A stretch of DNA of 64,000 bases. It comes from PALSA-505 sp036501145 (GTDB taxonomy: Bacteria; Actinomycetota; Actinomycetes; Streptosporangiales; Streptosporangiaceae). Positions 49,592 to 58,894 of this stretch are shown one piece after another. The first letter of the stretch is position 1, and each line of letters starts with the position of its first letter. Below the pieces are notes generated by a model that had not been told where the DNA came from, did no database searches, and saw nothing but the letters and a program-made list of their open reading frames with translations. The translations under genes and the position numbers were made by a program. The stretch spans positions 1-64,000 of the forward strand of contig DASYAV010000039.1 of the NCBI GenBank assembly GCA_036501145.1, given 5' to 3'.

Positions 49592-51499
49592 ATGGTGATG
49601 CAGGAAGACCGCAGCGGCAGCGAGCAGCAGCCCCCTGAGTACCCGAGCGCCTGGGCGGCGTCCTCCGATGGGGCCAGCGAGCAGCCCCCGCGGCCGGACG
49701 TGGACGCGGGCCAGGCGCGGCCGGCGGATGCCTACCCGGTTCCGGACGACGCGGACGTGATCGGCACCGCCCCGACGGCCGGCGATGACGAGCAGCCGAC
49801 GGCGGCCTATCCCGGCACGCCGCCGGCCCCGGGCCCTTACGGTCCGGGCGGCGGCTACGGCTATCCGGGCGCGGGCTACCAGGGTGGCGGGCAGCCAGGC
49901 GGCGGGCAGCCAGGCGGCGGGCAGCCAGGCGGCGGGCATCCGGGGGGCTATCCGGGGGCCGGCTACCCCGGCGGCACCCCGGCGGGCGGCTACCCGGGGA
50001 GCGGCTACCCCGGCGGCGGTTACCCCGGCGGTGGTTATCAGGACCCTGGTTATCAGGGCGGTACCTACCAAGGCGGCGGTTACCCCGGCGGGGCCTACCC
50101 CGGCGGCTACCAGGGCGGCGGTTACGGCTACGGCGGCTATCCGCCGGGTGATCCCGGCTACGGCATGCCCGGCGGGTATGGCGGCCCGCCCGGGGGTTAC
50201 GGCCAGCGGCCGAAGCGCCCGAACCGGGCCATCACCTACGTGCTCGTCGCGGCGCTGGCGGCCGGCGTCGGGGCAGGCACGGTGCTGGCCATGCGGCACA
50301 ACAACACCAACTCCTCCAGCTTCTCCCTGCCCAACGGCAACTCGGGCCCGCAAGCAAACGGCAATGGCAACGGCGGCGGCGCCAGCAAGTCGGCCACCCA
50401 GGCCGTGATCAACGCGGTCAGCCCCGGCATCGTGGACGTGGTCTCCACCCCCAGCTACCAGCCCGGCGGCACGCTCGCCGGCACCGGAATGGTGCTGACC
50501 AGCAACGGCCTCGTGCTGACCAACAACCACGTGGTCGAGGGCACGTCGCACGAGCAGGCCAGGATCGCCGACAGCGGCCGGACATACGGTGTGACCGTGC
50601 TCGGCACGGACGCCACCGACGACGTCGCGCTGCTGAAGCTCAACGGGGCCAGCAACCTGAAGACGGTGCCGCTCGGCGACTCCAGCACCGCCCGGTCCGG
50701 CCAGCCGGTCGTCGCCCTGGGCAACGCGGAGGGCCAGGACAGAAAGCCGACCGTGGTAACCGGCACGATCACGGACACCAACCGCTCCATCCAGGCCAGC
50801 GACGCGGGCGCCGGCACCACCGAGAACCTGCACGGCATGCTGCAGACGAACGCGCCCATCGTGGAGGGCGACTCCGGCGGCGCGCTCGCGTCCACCGACG
50901 GCAAGGTCATCGGGATGAACACCGCCGCGAACACCGGCACCACCGGCGCCCCCAGCAGCAGCCAGGGCTTCGCGATCCCGATCAACCGGGCCTTGAGCAT
51001 CGTCCGCCAGATCGAGTCGGGCAGCAACACCGCCCCGATCCAGCAGGGGTACCCCGCATTCCTCGGCGTCACGGTGGCCAGCTCGAAGTCCGGACCCAGC
51101 ACCTCCTCCGACCCGCAGCAGCAGCTCAAGCAACTGCAGCAGCAGGCGCGGGCGAGCCAGTCGCAGGGCCTGGGCGGGCTGAACGGCAACGGTGGCGGCG
51201 GCCGCGGCAGTCATGGATGCCTGAGCACCGACCAGGCCTCGGCCCCGTCCAGCGTCCCGAACATCAGCTCCGGCGTGCTGGTCGGCGGCGTGCTCTGCGG
51301 CACCCCGGTGGACCAGGCCGGGATGACCTCGGGGGCGGTCATCACCGCCATTGACGGGAACGCGATCAGCTCACCGGCGTCGCTGACCAAGGACCTGGGC
51401 AGCTACCGCCCGGGCCAGACGGTCTCCGTCACCTGGGTCAGCCAGCACGGCCAGCACCACACCACGTCGATGAAGCTGGCGCCGGGACCGGCCAAGTAA
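49592..51499 (+). CDS. HtrA/DegP-like membrane serine protease with PDZ domain
   Basis: 635 residues from ATG 49592 (GAAGGTGG just upstream; ATG 49598 also possible). An acidic start is followed by about 100 residues rich in Gly, Tyr and Pro (repeats GGQPG, YPGGG, YQGGG). A single helix lies at about 212-232 (ITYVLVAALAAGVGAGTVLAM). The trypsin-like domain outside has the triad His in LTNNHVVEG, Asp in DDVALLKL and Ser in VEGDSGGALAS. A PDZ domain closes the protein (SSGVLVGGVLCGTPVDQAGMTSGAVITAIDG). Such proteases deal with misfolded envelope proteins. The loop PQQQLKQLQQQARASQSQG is an insert between the domains. Confidence 0.93.
   Translation: MVMQEDRSGSEQQPPEYPSAWAASSDGASEQPPRPDVDAGQARPADAYPVPDDADVIGTAPTAGDDEQPTAAYPGTPPAPGPYGPGGGYGYPGAGYQGGGQPGGGQPGGGQPGGGHPGGYPGAGYPGGTPAGGYPGSGYPGGGYPGGGYQDPGYQGGTYQGGGYPGGAYPGGYQGGGYGYGGYPPGDPGYGMPGGYGGPPGGYGQRPKRPNRAITYVLVAALAAGVGAGTVLAMRHNNTNSSSFSLPNGNSGPQANGNGNGGGASKSATQAVINAVSPGIVDVVSTPSYQPGGTLAGTGMVLTSNGLVLTNNHVVEGTSHEQARIADSGRTYGVTVLGTDATDDVALLKLNGASNLKTVPLGDSSTARSGQPVVALGNAEGQDRKPTVVTGTITDTNRSIQASDAGAGTTENLHGMLQTNAPIVEGDSGGALASTDGKVIGMNTAANTGTTGAPSSSQGFAIPINRALSIVRQIESGSNTAPIQQGYPAFLGVTVASSKSGPSTSSDPQQQLKQLQQQARASQSQGLGGLNGNGGGGRGSHGCLSTDQASAPSSVPNISSGVLVGGVLCGTPVDQAGMTSGAVITAIDGNAISSPASLTKDLGSYRPGQTVSVTWVSQHGQHHTTSMKLAPGPAK
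49886..49940 (+). repeat. 15-base tandem repeats in the HtrA N-terminal region
   Basis: Three exact and one near-exact copy of GGCGGGCAGCCAGGC, coding for GGGQP units; such tracts can change copy number in frame. Confidence 0.8.
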
Positions 51500-51515
51500 T
51501 CAGCCGGCCAGGCAG

Positions 51516-52574
51516 TCAGGAGCCGAGCCAGGCCCGCATCCGGGCCTCGCACGCTCCGATCCTGGCGATCTCGACGTACTCACCGCGGGTGTGCGCCACC
51601 TCGGGCTCGCCAGGACCGTAGTTGACCGCAGGCACGCCGAGCTCGGCGAACCTGGCCACGTCGGTCCAGCCGAGCTTGGCCCGGGGGGTGCCGCCCACAG
51701 CGGCGGCGAACGAGGCGGCGGCCGGGCTGTCCATACCGGGCCGGGCCGCCGGGGCCACGTCGGTCACGGTGACCGGCCAGCCGGCGAACACCTCGCGGAC
51801 GTGTTCTTCGGCCTGCCCGGGGCTGCGGTCCGGCGCGAACCTGAAGTTGACCGCGACCGTGCAGCGGTCCGGGATCACGTTGCCGGCCACGCCGCCGCTG
51901 ATGCCGACGGCGTTCAGCCCTTCGCGGTAGGTCAGGCCGTCCACCTCGGGGCTGCGCGGCTGGTAGCCGCGCAGCACGTCGAGGATGCCGCCGGCCTCGT
52001 GGATCGCGTTGCGCCCCTGCCAGGCCCGGGCGCTGTGTGCGCGCTCGCCGGTGGCGGTGACCTCGGCCCGCAGCGTGCCCTGGCAGCCGCCCTCCACGGT
52101 GCCGCCGGTCGGCTCGAGCAGCACGGCGAAGTCGCCGGCCAGCAGGTCCGGCTGGCCGCGGGCGATCCGGCCGAGCCCGTTGCGCTCGGCCTCGACCTCC
52201 TCGCAGTCGTAGAAGACGTAGGTCACGTCCCGGGCCGGGCTGGGCAGCGCGGCGGCCAGCCGCAGCTGGACGGCCACGCCGGACTTCATGTCCGAGGTGC
52301 CGCAGCCGTAGAGGCGGCCGTCCGCGGTGCGCGAGGGCAGGTTGCCGGCCACCGGCACGGTGTCGATGTGCCCGGCCAGGATCACCCGCTGCGCCCGGCC
52401 GAGATCGGTGCGCGCGATCACCGTGGCGCCGCCGGTCTGCACGGTGAGGTGCGGCAGCGCCCGCAGCGTGGCCTCGATCTCGGCGGCCAGCCTGGCCTCA
52501 CCGCCGCTGACCGATTCGATGTCCACCAGGTCGGCGGTCAGCTCCGCGGCGTCGCGGGCCAGATCAAGCGGCAC
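51516..52574 (-). CDS. dapE: Succinyl-diaminopimelate desuccinylase
   Basis: 352 residues. Cleaves N-succinyl-LL-diaminopimelate in lysine and cell-wall DAP synthesis. Dinuclear zinc M20 peptidase ligands: ILAGHIDTVP (His), YGCGTSDMKSG (bridging Asp), YDCEEVEAE (catalytic and metal Glu) and EVAHTRGEYV (His). The lid domain includes ERAHSARAWQGRNAIHEAG. Length matches actinobacterial DapE. Its start overlaps the upstream membrane gene by 11 bases. Confidence 0.94.
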   Translation of the reverse strand: MPLDLARDAAELTADLVDIESVSGGEARLAAEIEATLRALPHLTVQTGGATVIARTDLGRAQRVILAGHIDTVPVAGNLPSRTADGRLYGCGTSDMKSGVAVQLRLAAALPSPARDVTYVFYDCEEVEAERNGLGRIARGQPDLLAGDFAVLLEPTGGTVEGGCQGTLRAEVTATGERAHSARAWQGRNAIHEAGGILDVLRGYQPRSPEVDGLTYREGLNAVGISGGVAGNVIPDRCTVAVNFRFAPDRSPGQAEEHVREVFAGWPVTVTDVAPAARPGMDSPAAASFAAAVGGTPRAKLGWTDVARFAELGVPAVNYGPGEPEVAHTRGEYVEIARIGACEARMRAWLGS

Positions 52575-53037
52575 GGCCGGCCCCGCCCTCGGGCGGCCCG
52601 GCTGGCGCGGTGATCAGCGCCCAGGCCGCGGCGCCGCCGGCCACGGCCGCCCCGCCTGCCGACAGCGCCACCAGCCAGCGGCCCACGGCCGGCAGCTTCG
52701 GCCAGGCCCGCATGGTGGCCAGCACGTCGAGCGAGTCGGCCGCCGCGCCCAGGCCCACCCAGAGCGCCGCGTCGGCCGGCCCGGCCGCCGCGCCGCCTGT
52801 TCCGCTGGGCTGGGCCCGGCCGAGCGCGGCCAGCGCGCCCACGCCGAGGGCCAGGTCGCGGCCGCCCAGCGCGCGGGCGAGCAGCCGCCCCTGGTCCGTG
52901 CCGGCGGCCGCACCCACCCATGGGCGGCCGACCAGTTCCGGGGAGAGCAGCGCGACCACGCCGATCCCGGTGCGAGCGGCGGCCATGGCGGCCGCACCCC
53001 CTCGTATCCAGGCGGGACGTCTCCAGGCAGCGTTCAT
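52564..53037 (-). CDS. Small membrane protein, unassigned
   Basis: 157 residues with about four hydrophobic segments: TGIGVVALLSPELVGRPWVG, LGVGALAALGRA, WVGLGAAADSLDVLATM and WLVALSAGGAAVAGGAAAWALI. The arrangement resembles small four-helix proteins of the DUF4267 type, but I am not sure. It is coupled to dapE by an 11-base overlap. Confidence 0.7.
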   Translation of the reverse strand: MNAAWRRPAWIRGGAAAMAAARTGIGVVALLSPELVGRPWVGAAAGTDQGRLLARALGGRDLALGVGALAALGRAQPSGTGGAAAGPADAALWVGLGAAADSLDVLATMRAWPKLPAVGRWLVALSAGGAAVAGGAAAWALITAPAGPPEGGAGRAA

Positions 53038-53090
53038 GGCCCGCCCTCCGTGTCGGCTCGGTCCGGTCGTGACAGGTTAGCCGGGGGCAC

Positions 53091-54626
53091 CTAGCGCTGC
53101 CGGGCCGGGACCTCCCGGGGCAGGGCCAGCACCAGGAACAGGGCCAGCACGAGCATCGCCACGTTGGCCAGCAGGGCCAGCTGGGCGCTGTGGCTGAACG
53201 CGGTGGCCACCGGGGTGGGCCCAGGCCGCACGTGCAGCGTGCCGAACAGCACGGTACCGACGATCGCGATGCCGATCGCGCTGCCCACCCGCTGCGCCGT
53301 GCTCAGCGTGGCGCTGGCCGTGCCCGCCTCCTGCCGCGGCACCTTGGCCAGCACGAAGTCCTGGTTCGGCGCGATCACCAGGCCGCTGCCCAGCCCGGCC
53401 AGCAGCAGCGGCCCGGTCAGGTACCAGCCGTCCGGGCTGGGCGCGGTCAGGTGCACCACCAGCGTCACCAGGGCGAGCCCGGCCGCGACCATCGTGCAGC
53501 CGAGGATCAGCACCAGCCGCCCCAGCCGGGCCGACACCTTGTCGCTGTTCGCCGCCGCGACCAGGCTGCCGCAGGAGAACGGCACGATGACCAGCCCGGT
53601 CATCAGCGCGCTGTGCGCCAGGCCCTCCTGCCACAGGATCGACACGGTGAAGAACACGCTGGTGAACCCGGCGAAGTACACCATGGCGAAGATGGCGCCC
53701 GCGGAAAACGAGGACTGGGCTAGCAGCGCGGGCTTGAGCAGCGGGTCGCCACCGCGGCGCTGCTCGCGCAGCTCCCACCAGGCCAGCGCGGCGAAGATGG
53801 CCACGCAGCCGGCGAAGCACACGTAGCACCAGGCCGGCCAGCCGAGTTGCTGCCCCTCCACGAGCGGGATGAGCAGGGCGAGCAGCCCCGCCGACAGCAG
53901 GGTCAGCCCCACGGGGTCGAACCCGCGGCGGGTGCGGGTGCGCGCCCGCGGCAGCAGCCAGGCGGCCATCGGCAGCGCCACCGCGCCGATGAACAGGTTG
54001 ACCAGGAAGACCCAGCGCCAGCCGTCATGGCTGCCCGCGCCTGCGATGATCAGCCCGCCGAGCACCGGCCCGAGCGCGGTGGACACACCGATGGTGGCGC
54101 CGAGCAGGCCGAACGCCTTGGACCGCTGGCGGCCGGTGAAGGACAGCTGGATGGTGGCGGAGATGGCTGGGAAGAAGATCCCCGCGCCCAGGCCCTGGAC
54201 CGCGCGGGCGGCGACGATCTCACCCTGGGTCTGGGACAGCCCGCAGGCCACGCTGGCCAGCGTGAAGATGGTCAGGCCGATGAGGAACAGCGGCTTGTGC
54301 CCGAACCGGTCCCCGGCCCGGCCGGCCGGCACCAGCGCCAGGCCGTAGGCGAGCGCGTAGGCGGAAACCACCCACTCCAGGCTGGCCGGGGAGGCGTGCA
54401 GGCTGGTCCGGATGGTGGGCAGCGCCACGTTGACGATCGTCGTGTCGAGCAGCGCCATGAACGCCCCGACCAGGACGATCGCGACGGCCCGCCAGCCCTG
54501 CGCGGAGCCGGCGGAGGACCGGCCGCCGCTGTCCGGCTGCGATCCGGTGCCTGGCTGGCCGTGGCCGGGCTGACTGCCTGGCTGGCTGGTGACCGCGGCG
54601 TCTTCGGGCACGGGCTGGCTGGTCAT
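53091..54626 (-). CDS. DHA2-family multidrug MFS exporter (14 helices)
   Basis: 511 residues. After a Gln/Gly-rich cytosolic start (about 40 residues) come 14 hydrophobic segments. DHA2 features: FMALLDTTIVNVALPTI (motif D1), PAGRAGDRFGHKPLFLIGL (motif A), and QTQGEIVAARAVQGLGAGIFFPA with GATIGVSTALGPVLGGLI (motif C). The group includes QacA, EmrB and actinorhodin-type exporters. Its start overlaps the PadR gene by four bases, so the repressor and pump are one operon controlled by the palindrome at 55249-55276. Confidence 0.93.
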   Translation of the reverse strand: MTSQPVPEDAAVTSQPGSQPGHGQPGTGSQPDSGGRSSAGSAQGWRAVAIVLVGAFMALLDTTIVNVALPTIRTSLHASPASLEWVVSAYALAYGLALVPAGRAGDRFGHKPLFLIGLTIFTLASVACGLSQTQGEIVAARAVQGLGAGIFFPAISATIQLSFTGRQRSKAFGLLGATIGVSTALGPVLGGLIIAGAGSHDGWRWVFLVNLFIGAVALPMAAWLLPRARTRTRRGFDPVGLTLLSAGLLALLIPLVEGQQLGWPAWCYVCFAGCVAIFAALAWWELREQRRGGDPLLKPALLAQSSFSAGAIFAMVYFAGFTSVFFTVSILWQEGLAHSALMTGLVIVPFSCGSLVAAANSDKVSARLGRLVLILGCTMVAAGLALVTLVVHLTAPSPDGWYLTGPLLLAGLGSGLVIAPNQDFVLAKVPRQEAGTASATLSTAQRVGSAIGIAIVGTVLFGTLHVRPGPTPVATAFSHSAQLALLANVAMLVLALFLVLALPREVPARQR

Positions 54627-55249
54627 GGTGTGTCCTTGTCGTCAACCGGGCCGGACGGGCCGGTGCTGGGTGCGCCTGGCCGCCGGACGCCGCCGACACC
54701 GTCGGCGAAGTCGGCAGCGATCTTGGGCATCCGGGCGAGCAGGTCCTCGTGCCAGCGGACCTCGGCGGCCGCCCGCTCGACGAGGTGCAGCAGCACCATC
54801 CGCTCCGCCTCGTTCACGTAGGGGTCGGCCTTGTCCACCCGCAGCCGCAGCGACGACTCACGGGAGTGCAGGGCGGCGACCCGGGCGGTCACGATCCGCT
54901 CGAGGTATTCCTCGGGCAGGTCGCGGGACAGCGCGAGCGCCAGGTCGAACGGGTCGTTGCTGCTGGCGATGCGCTCCAGCGCGTCGTCGCGCAGTGCCGC
55001 GAGCGCGCCGCGGCCCTGATCGGTGATCTCGTAGACGGTGCGCTCAGGCCGGTTGCCCTGGCGCTCGGTGCGCACCTCGTGGATGAGTCCCTCGGCGGCG
55101 AGCCGCTTGAGCGCGCCGTACAGCGAGCCGGGCTGGACATCGGCCCACACTTCGGTGCGGTCGGTCTGCGCCTGCTGGCGGATCTGGTGGCCGTGCAACG
55201 GGCCGGCCGTGGCGAGGGTGCCGAGTACGAAAAGCCTGATTGCTGACAC
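54623..55249 (-). CDS. PadR-family transcriptional regulator
   Basis: 208 residues from GTG 55249. The N-terminal winged helix LFVLGTLATAGPLHGHQIRQQAQ, WADVQPGSLYGALKRLAAEGLIHEVRTERQGNRPERTVYEITDQGR is typical. The C-terminal helical part (Vir_C-like; ALALSRDLPEEYLERIV, NEAERMVLLHLVERAAAEVRWHEDLLARM) mediates dimerisation. The start codon touches the operator palindrome, so the transcript may be nearly leaderless. It likely represses itself and the coupled DHA2 exporter until a toxic ligand binds. Confidence 0.93.
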   Translation of the reverse strand: MSAIRLFVLGTLATAGPLHGHQIRQQAQTDRTEVWADVQPGSLYGALKRLAAEGLIHEVRTERQGNRPERTVYEITDQGRGALAALRDDALERIASSNDPFDLALALSRDLPEEYLERIVTARVAALHSRESSLRLRVDKADPYVNEAERMVLLHLVERAAAEVRWHEDLLARMPKIAADFADGVGGVRRPGAPSTGPSGPVDDKDTP

Positions 55250-55276
55250 GCGACTAGTCGTACACGACTAATCGCG
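55249..55276. promoter_or_regulatory. PadR operator
   Basis: CGCGACTAGTCG-TACA-CGACTAATCGCG: 11 of 12 positions of the arms pair. It overlaps the start codon of the PadR gene and so could block transcription of the PadR-exporter operon. Confidence 0.75.
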
Positions 55277-55470
55277 TGCGTGCAAGCGGGCACGGCAGCC
55301 GGTCACCGTTCATTCGGAAGACCTGCGGCTCATTCGGAAGACTGCGACGAAAGTTGGCAAAAAGCCCAGAGAAAACGTCATCCAGGGACCTGGGTGGCGC
55401 GTCATATGAATGCACGGTCACCGGCTGACCCGGGGGCGGGGCGGCGGCGCGGGGGCACGCCGTCCCGGGG
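55277..55470. other. Intergenic, no gene recognised
   Basis: Contains a direct repeat CATTCGGAAGAC twice (55311-55322 and 55332-55343). No terminator is clear between PadR promoter and the end of the LysR gene. Confidence 0.4.
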
Positions 55471-56400
55471 TCAGCGGGTGCGCCGGCCGGGCAGGTTCTC
55501 GGCCGCGGCGCGCAGTGCGGCCAGCACCACGGCGATCGCCGGGCGGCGGACGCTGGAGGCGCGCACCACCGCGTACACGTCCCGGGCCGGCGCGTTGCCG
55601 GGCAGATCCCGGACCGCGACCCGGCCCCCTCCCCCGGCCAGCGCCAGCCGGGGCACGGCGGTGATCCCGATGCCCCTGGCGACCAGGCTGAGGATCGTGG
55701 CCAGACCCTCGAACTCCCAGGACACCTGCGGGATCCCGCCGGAATCGGCGAGCAGCCGGTCCACCGCCTGCCGGGACGGCTCGCCCGCCGGGGCGACCAT
55801 CCAGGCCTCGTCGCGCAGCTTGCGCAGCGCGATGCGCTGCTGGCCGGCCACCGGGTGGCCGCGCGGCACCACCAGCACCAGCGGGTCCCTGATCAGCCGG
55901 TGGAACTGGAGCAGGCCGGACTGCCCGGCCCGTGGCTGGGCCAGCCGGCCTGACCAGTCGTCCACCAGGGCGATGTCGGCCTCACCGGAGCTCACCGGCC
56001 GCGGCCCCTCGCCCGGCTGGCTCTGCCGCATCAGCAGCGTCAGCCCGGGGTGCACCCGCAGGCTGTGCGCGAGCGCGGGCGCGAACGCGGCGGCGGCGCT
56101 GGGGAACGCGGTCACCACCACCCGGCCCTCCGGCTCGGCGGCCCGCGCGGACAGGTCGGCCTCGGCCGTCTCCAGCATGGCCAGAATCTTCCGGGCGTGC
56201 CCGGCCAGCCGCCGCCCGGCGTCGGTCAGTTCCGCGCTGCGCGCGGTCCGGTCGAGCAGCCCGGTGCCGGCCTCCCGTTCCAGCACGGCGAGCTGCTGGG
56301 AGACCGCCGACGGCGTGTAGCCGAGGGCGGTGGCGGTGGCCGCGATCGTGCCGCGGTCGGCGAACTCGGCGAGCAGCCTGAGGCGATGCGGATCGAGCAT
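55471..56400 (-). CDS. LysR-family transcriptional regulator
   Basis: 309 residues. HTH: LDPHRLRLLAEFADRGTIAATATALGYTPSAVSQQLAVLEREAGTGLLDRTARSAELTDAG. The periplasmic-binding-like effector domain follows (VVVTAFPSAAAAFAPALAHSLRVHPGL ... GEADIALVDDWSG ... MVAPAGEPSRQAVDRLLADSG). It is divergent from the aminotransferase gene (148 bases apart), the standard layout for a LysR activator and its target. Confidence 0.94.
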   Translation of the reverse strand: MLDPHRLRLLAEFADRGTIAATATALGYTPSAVSQQLAVLEREAGTGLLDRTARSAELTDAGRRLAGHARKILAMLETAEADLSARAAEPEGRVVVTAFPSAAAAFAPALAHSLRVHPGLTLLMRQSQPGEGPRPVSSGEADIALVDDWSGRLAQPRAGQSGLLQFHRLIRDPLVLVVPRGHPVAGQQRIALRKLRDEAWMVAPAGEPSRQAVDRLLADSGGIPQVSWEFEGLATILSLVARGIGITAVPRLALAGGGGRVAVRDLPGNAPARDVYAVVRASSVRRPAIAVVLAALRAAAENLPGRRTR

Positions 56401-56547
56401 CAGTTCAGCTTACCCTCTCCAACAGAGATCGCTTCTTGTGCTTACGCTTCCCGCAGGTAGGCTGGGTAACCGGTTCGCTGAGCGACCGACAAGCGAACCA
56501 CAACAACACACGCCTCCCCCCGCGGCTGTAGGAGTTGACCCTGAATC

Positions 56548-57855
56548 GTGGCTGCAATAGCCATGCCCACCCCCACCCGTGCCCGTATCCCGATCACCGT
56601 TTCCGCCACCCTGGCCGCCAACGAGGTCCTCGCCGCCCGGCGGGGACGCGGCGAGCCGGTGCTGCCGCTGGCCTTCGGCGAGGCCGGCCTGCCCGCCCAC
56701 CCCGCGCTGCAGGCCACGCTGGCCGCCGCGGCCAGCTGCAACGCCTACGGGCCGGTGGCCGGCCTGGATGAGCTGCGCGCCGCCGCGGCCGGCTACTGGA
56801 GCCGGCGCCGGCTGCCGACCAGCCCCGGCGACGTCGTCTGCGGCCCGGGCAGCAAGCCGCTGCTGTACGGGCTGCTGCTCGCCCTCGGCGCCGACGTGGC
56901 CGTGCCCAAGCCGAGCTGGGTGAGCTACGCGGCGCAGGCCACGATGACCGACAGCATGGCGCACTTCGTGCCGACCAGGCCCGGCGAGGGCGGCGTGCCT
57001 GACCCGGAGCGGCTGGACCGGGCGGTGACCGCCGCCCGCGCGGCCGGCCGGCACATCGCCTCGGTGGTGGTCACGCTGCCGGACAACCCGACAGGGACGC
57101 TGGCCACCCCGGCTACGGTCGCTGAGTTGTGCGAGGTCGCGGCCCGGCACGACCTGCTGATCATCTCCGACGAGATCTACCGGGACCTGGTGCACGACCC
57201 CGCGGCCCCGGTCACCAGCCCGGCCGAGATCGCCCCGGAGCGGACCGTGGTGACCACCGCGCTGAGCAAGAACCTGGCCGTCGGCGGCTGGCGGATCGGC
57301 GTGGCCCGGCTGCCGTCGGCCGGCGCGGCCGCGCCGGCCGCCGCGGGGTTGCACGCCCGGCTGCTCAGCATCGGCAGCGAGATCTGGTCCGCGCCGGCCG
57401 CGCCGATCCAGCGGGCCGCCGCGTTCGCCTTCGCCGAGCCGCCGGAACTGGCCGACCGGGTCACCCGCAGCAGGCGGCTGCACGCCGCCGTGGCCCTGGC
57501 CGTGGCGGACCGGCTGCGCGCCGCCGGGGCCGCGGTCCCGGCGCCACGCGCCGCGTTCTACCTGTACCCGGACTTCGGCCCGTGGCGCGAGCTGCTGCTC
57601 GACCGGTACGGCGTCGGCACCGCGGCCGGGCTGGCCGGGCTGCTGCTCGACCGGTACGGCGCCGGGGTGCTGCCGGCCAGCGCGTTCGGCGAGGCGCCCG
57701 AGGCGCTGCGGCTGCGGGTCGCCACCGGCCTGCTCTACGGCAGCACCGACGAGCAGCGGGAGTCCGCGCTGGCCGCGGCCGACCCGGTCACGCTGCCGTG
57801 GATCGCCGCCTCGCTGGCCAGGATCGAGCACATCCTGACCGACCTGCGCGGCTGA
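56548..57855 (+). CDS. PLP-dependent aminotransferase, class I/II
   Basis: 435 residues from GTG 56548 (AGGAG 13 bases upstream; ATG 56563 also possible). Fold-type I features: YGPVAGLDELRAAAAGYW, GPGSKPLLYGLLLAL, TLPDNPTGTLATPATV (Asn), DLLIISDEIYRDLVHD (Asp and Tyr of PLP binding), and TALSKNLAVGGWRIGVARLP with the Schiff-base Lys. It carries a duplicated-looking segment LLLDRYGVGTAAGLAGLLLDRYGAGVLPASAF near 345-380. Substrate not assignable; probably controlled by the divergent LysR protein. Confidence 0.92.
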   Translation: MAAIAMPTPTRARIPITVSATLAANEVLAARRGRGEPVLPLAFGEAGLPAHPALQATLAAAASCNAYGPVAGLDELRAAAAGYWSRRRLPTSPGDVVCGPGSKPLLYGLLLALGADVAVPKPSWVSYAAQATMTDSMAHFVPTRPGEGGVPDPERLDRAVTAARAAGRHIASVVVTLPDNPTGTLATPATVAELCEVAARHDLLIISDEIYRDLVHDPAAPVTSPAEIAPERTVVTTALSKNLAVGGWRIGVARLPSAGAAAPAAAGLHARLLSIGSEIWSAPAAPIQRAAAFAFAEPPELADRVTRSRRLHAAVALAVADRLRAAGAAVPAPRAAFYLYPDFGPWRELLLDRYGVGTAAGLAGLLLDRYGAGVLPASAFGEAPEALRLRVATGLLYGSTDEQRESALAAADPVTLPWIAASLARIEHILTDLRG

Positions 57856-57862
57856 CCGGCGT

Positions 57863-57908
57863 GATTCGCTGCCGCCCGGGCGCCACGCTCGCCGGGCGGC
57901 AGCGAATC
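57863..57908. terminator. Strong bidirectional terminator
   Basis: Arms GATTCGCTGCCGCCCGG (57863-57879) and its exact complement (57892-57908) form a 17-base stem with a 12-base loop, between the convergent aminotransferase and GDSL genes. Confidence 0.85.
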
Positions 57909-57945
57909 CGGCCGCCGGCAGCGAGCGGCGCCGGGCTGCTACGGG

Positions 57946-58764
57946 CTAGGCCTCGGCCTGGAGCAGTTCGTCGAGGGGCAGCAGTTCCGGGCGTTTGGGC
58001 ACGACGCTGTCGCCGGACGAGACGCCCCGGATCCGGCGCTGCATCCACGGCACGGCGTGCCTGCGCGCCCAGCGGGCGTCCACCTGCCGCGCGGCCAGCC
58101 AGCCGGCCCGCACCGGCAGCGGCGCCCCGGCCAGCGCGGGCAGTGGCTCGTTCCAGTCCGCGCCGCCGGCCGCGCCGATGGCCTCGCAGGCCCGCAGGGC
58201 CACCCGGCGGTGCCCCTCGGCGGTCAGGTGCAGCCGGTCGTCGCTCCACACCTGAGGGTCGCAGAGCACCGGCATGGCCCACAGATCCACGGTGACGCAG
58301 CCCTGCCGGTCCGCGATCGCGCGCAGATGCATGTTGTAGACCGCGACCCTGCCCCGGATCCAGCGGATGACCGGGAACGTGCGCGGGTCGAACCCGGTGA
58401 GCACGAGCACCTGGCAGCCGGCCTGGCGCAGCGCCGACACCGCGTCCTCGAACACCTCGGCCAGCCGGTCCGGATCGGCGCCCGCGCGGAGCAGGTCGTT
58501 GCCGCCCGCGGCGATGCTGACCATATCCGGGGCCATGGCCAGCGCGGCCGGCAGCTGGTCGGCCACCACCTCGCGGAGCATCCTGCCGCGGATGGCCAGG
58601 TTCGCGTAGCGCAGCCCGGGATTGCGCACGGCCAGGATCTCCGCGAACCGGTCGGCCCAGCCGCGGTAGCCGCCACCCGGTGCCGGGTCGTTGAGCCCTT
58701 CGGTGAAGCTGTCGCCCAGCGCCGCGAACGAGCCGACCGCCGGTATCCCTTGTGTCACCTGCAT
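57946..58764 (-). CDS. SGNH/GDSL-family hydrolase
   Basis: 272 residues from ATG 58764, which has GGAGG 11 bases upstream. The catalytic blocks are FAALGDSFTEG (Ser), NLAIRGRML (block II Gly), IAAGGNDLL (Asn) and WSDDRLHLTAEGH (Asp and His). No signal peptide, so it probably acts in the cytosol on an ester or acyl group. The last 60 residues (AGWLAARQVDARWARRHAVPWMQRRIRG) are basic and typical of the actinobacterial subgroup. Substrate unknown. Confidence 0.92.
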   Translation of the reverse strand: MQVTQGIPAVGSFAALGDSFTEGLNDPAPGGGYRGWADRFAEILAVRNPGLRYANLAIRGRMLREVVADQLPAALAMAPDMVSIAAGGNDLLRAGADPDRLAEVFEDAVSALRQAGCQVLVLTGFDPRTFPVIRWIRGRVAVYNMHLRAIADRQGCVTVDLWAMPVLCDPQVWSDDRLHLTAEGHRRVALRACEAIGAAGGADWNEPLPALAGAPLPVRAGWLAARQVDARWARRHAVPWMQRRIRGVSSGDSVVPKRPELLPLDELLQAEA

Positions 58765-58894
58765 ATACCGCGCCACCTCCTGCCAGTATTTTGCCAGCCG
58801 GGCGCGGCCCGTTCGGCCGGCGGTGGCTCTAGCCAGCGCCGGAGGTAATCCATATCCTTACGCAGACCCTTCGCCCCGGTTTGCGAGGAGACCT

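Noticed and set aside
49860..50150. Dense short repeats that look like a repeat array or CRISPR
   Set aside because: They are in-frame codons for a Gly/Pro/Tyr-rich protein segment, with no equal spacers.
49475..51214. 579-codon frame antisense to the HtrA-like gene
   Set aside because: Val/Ala/Gly/Arg-rich shadow of the Gly/Tyr repeats; no start signals.
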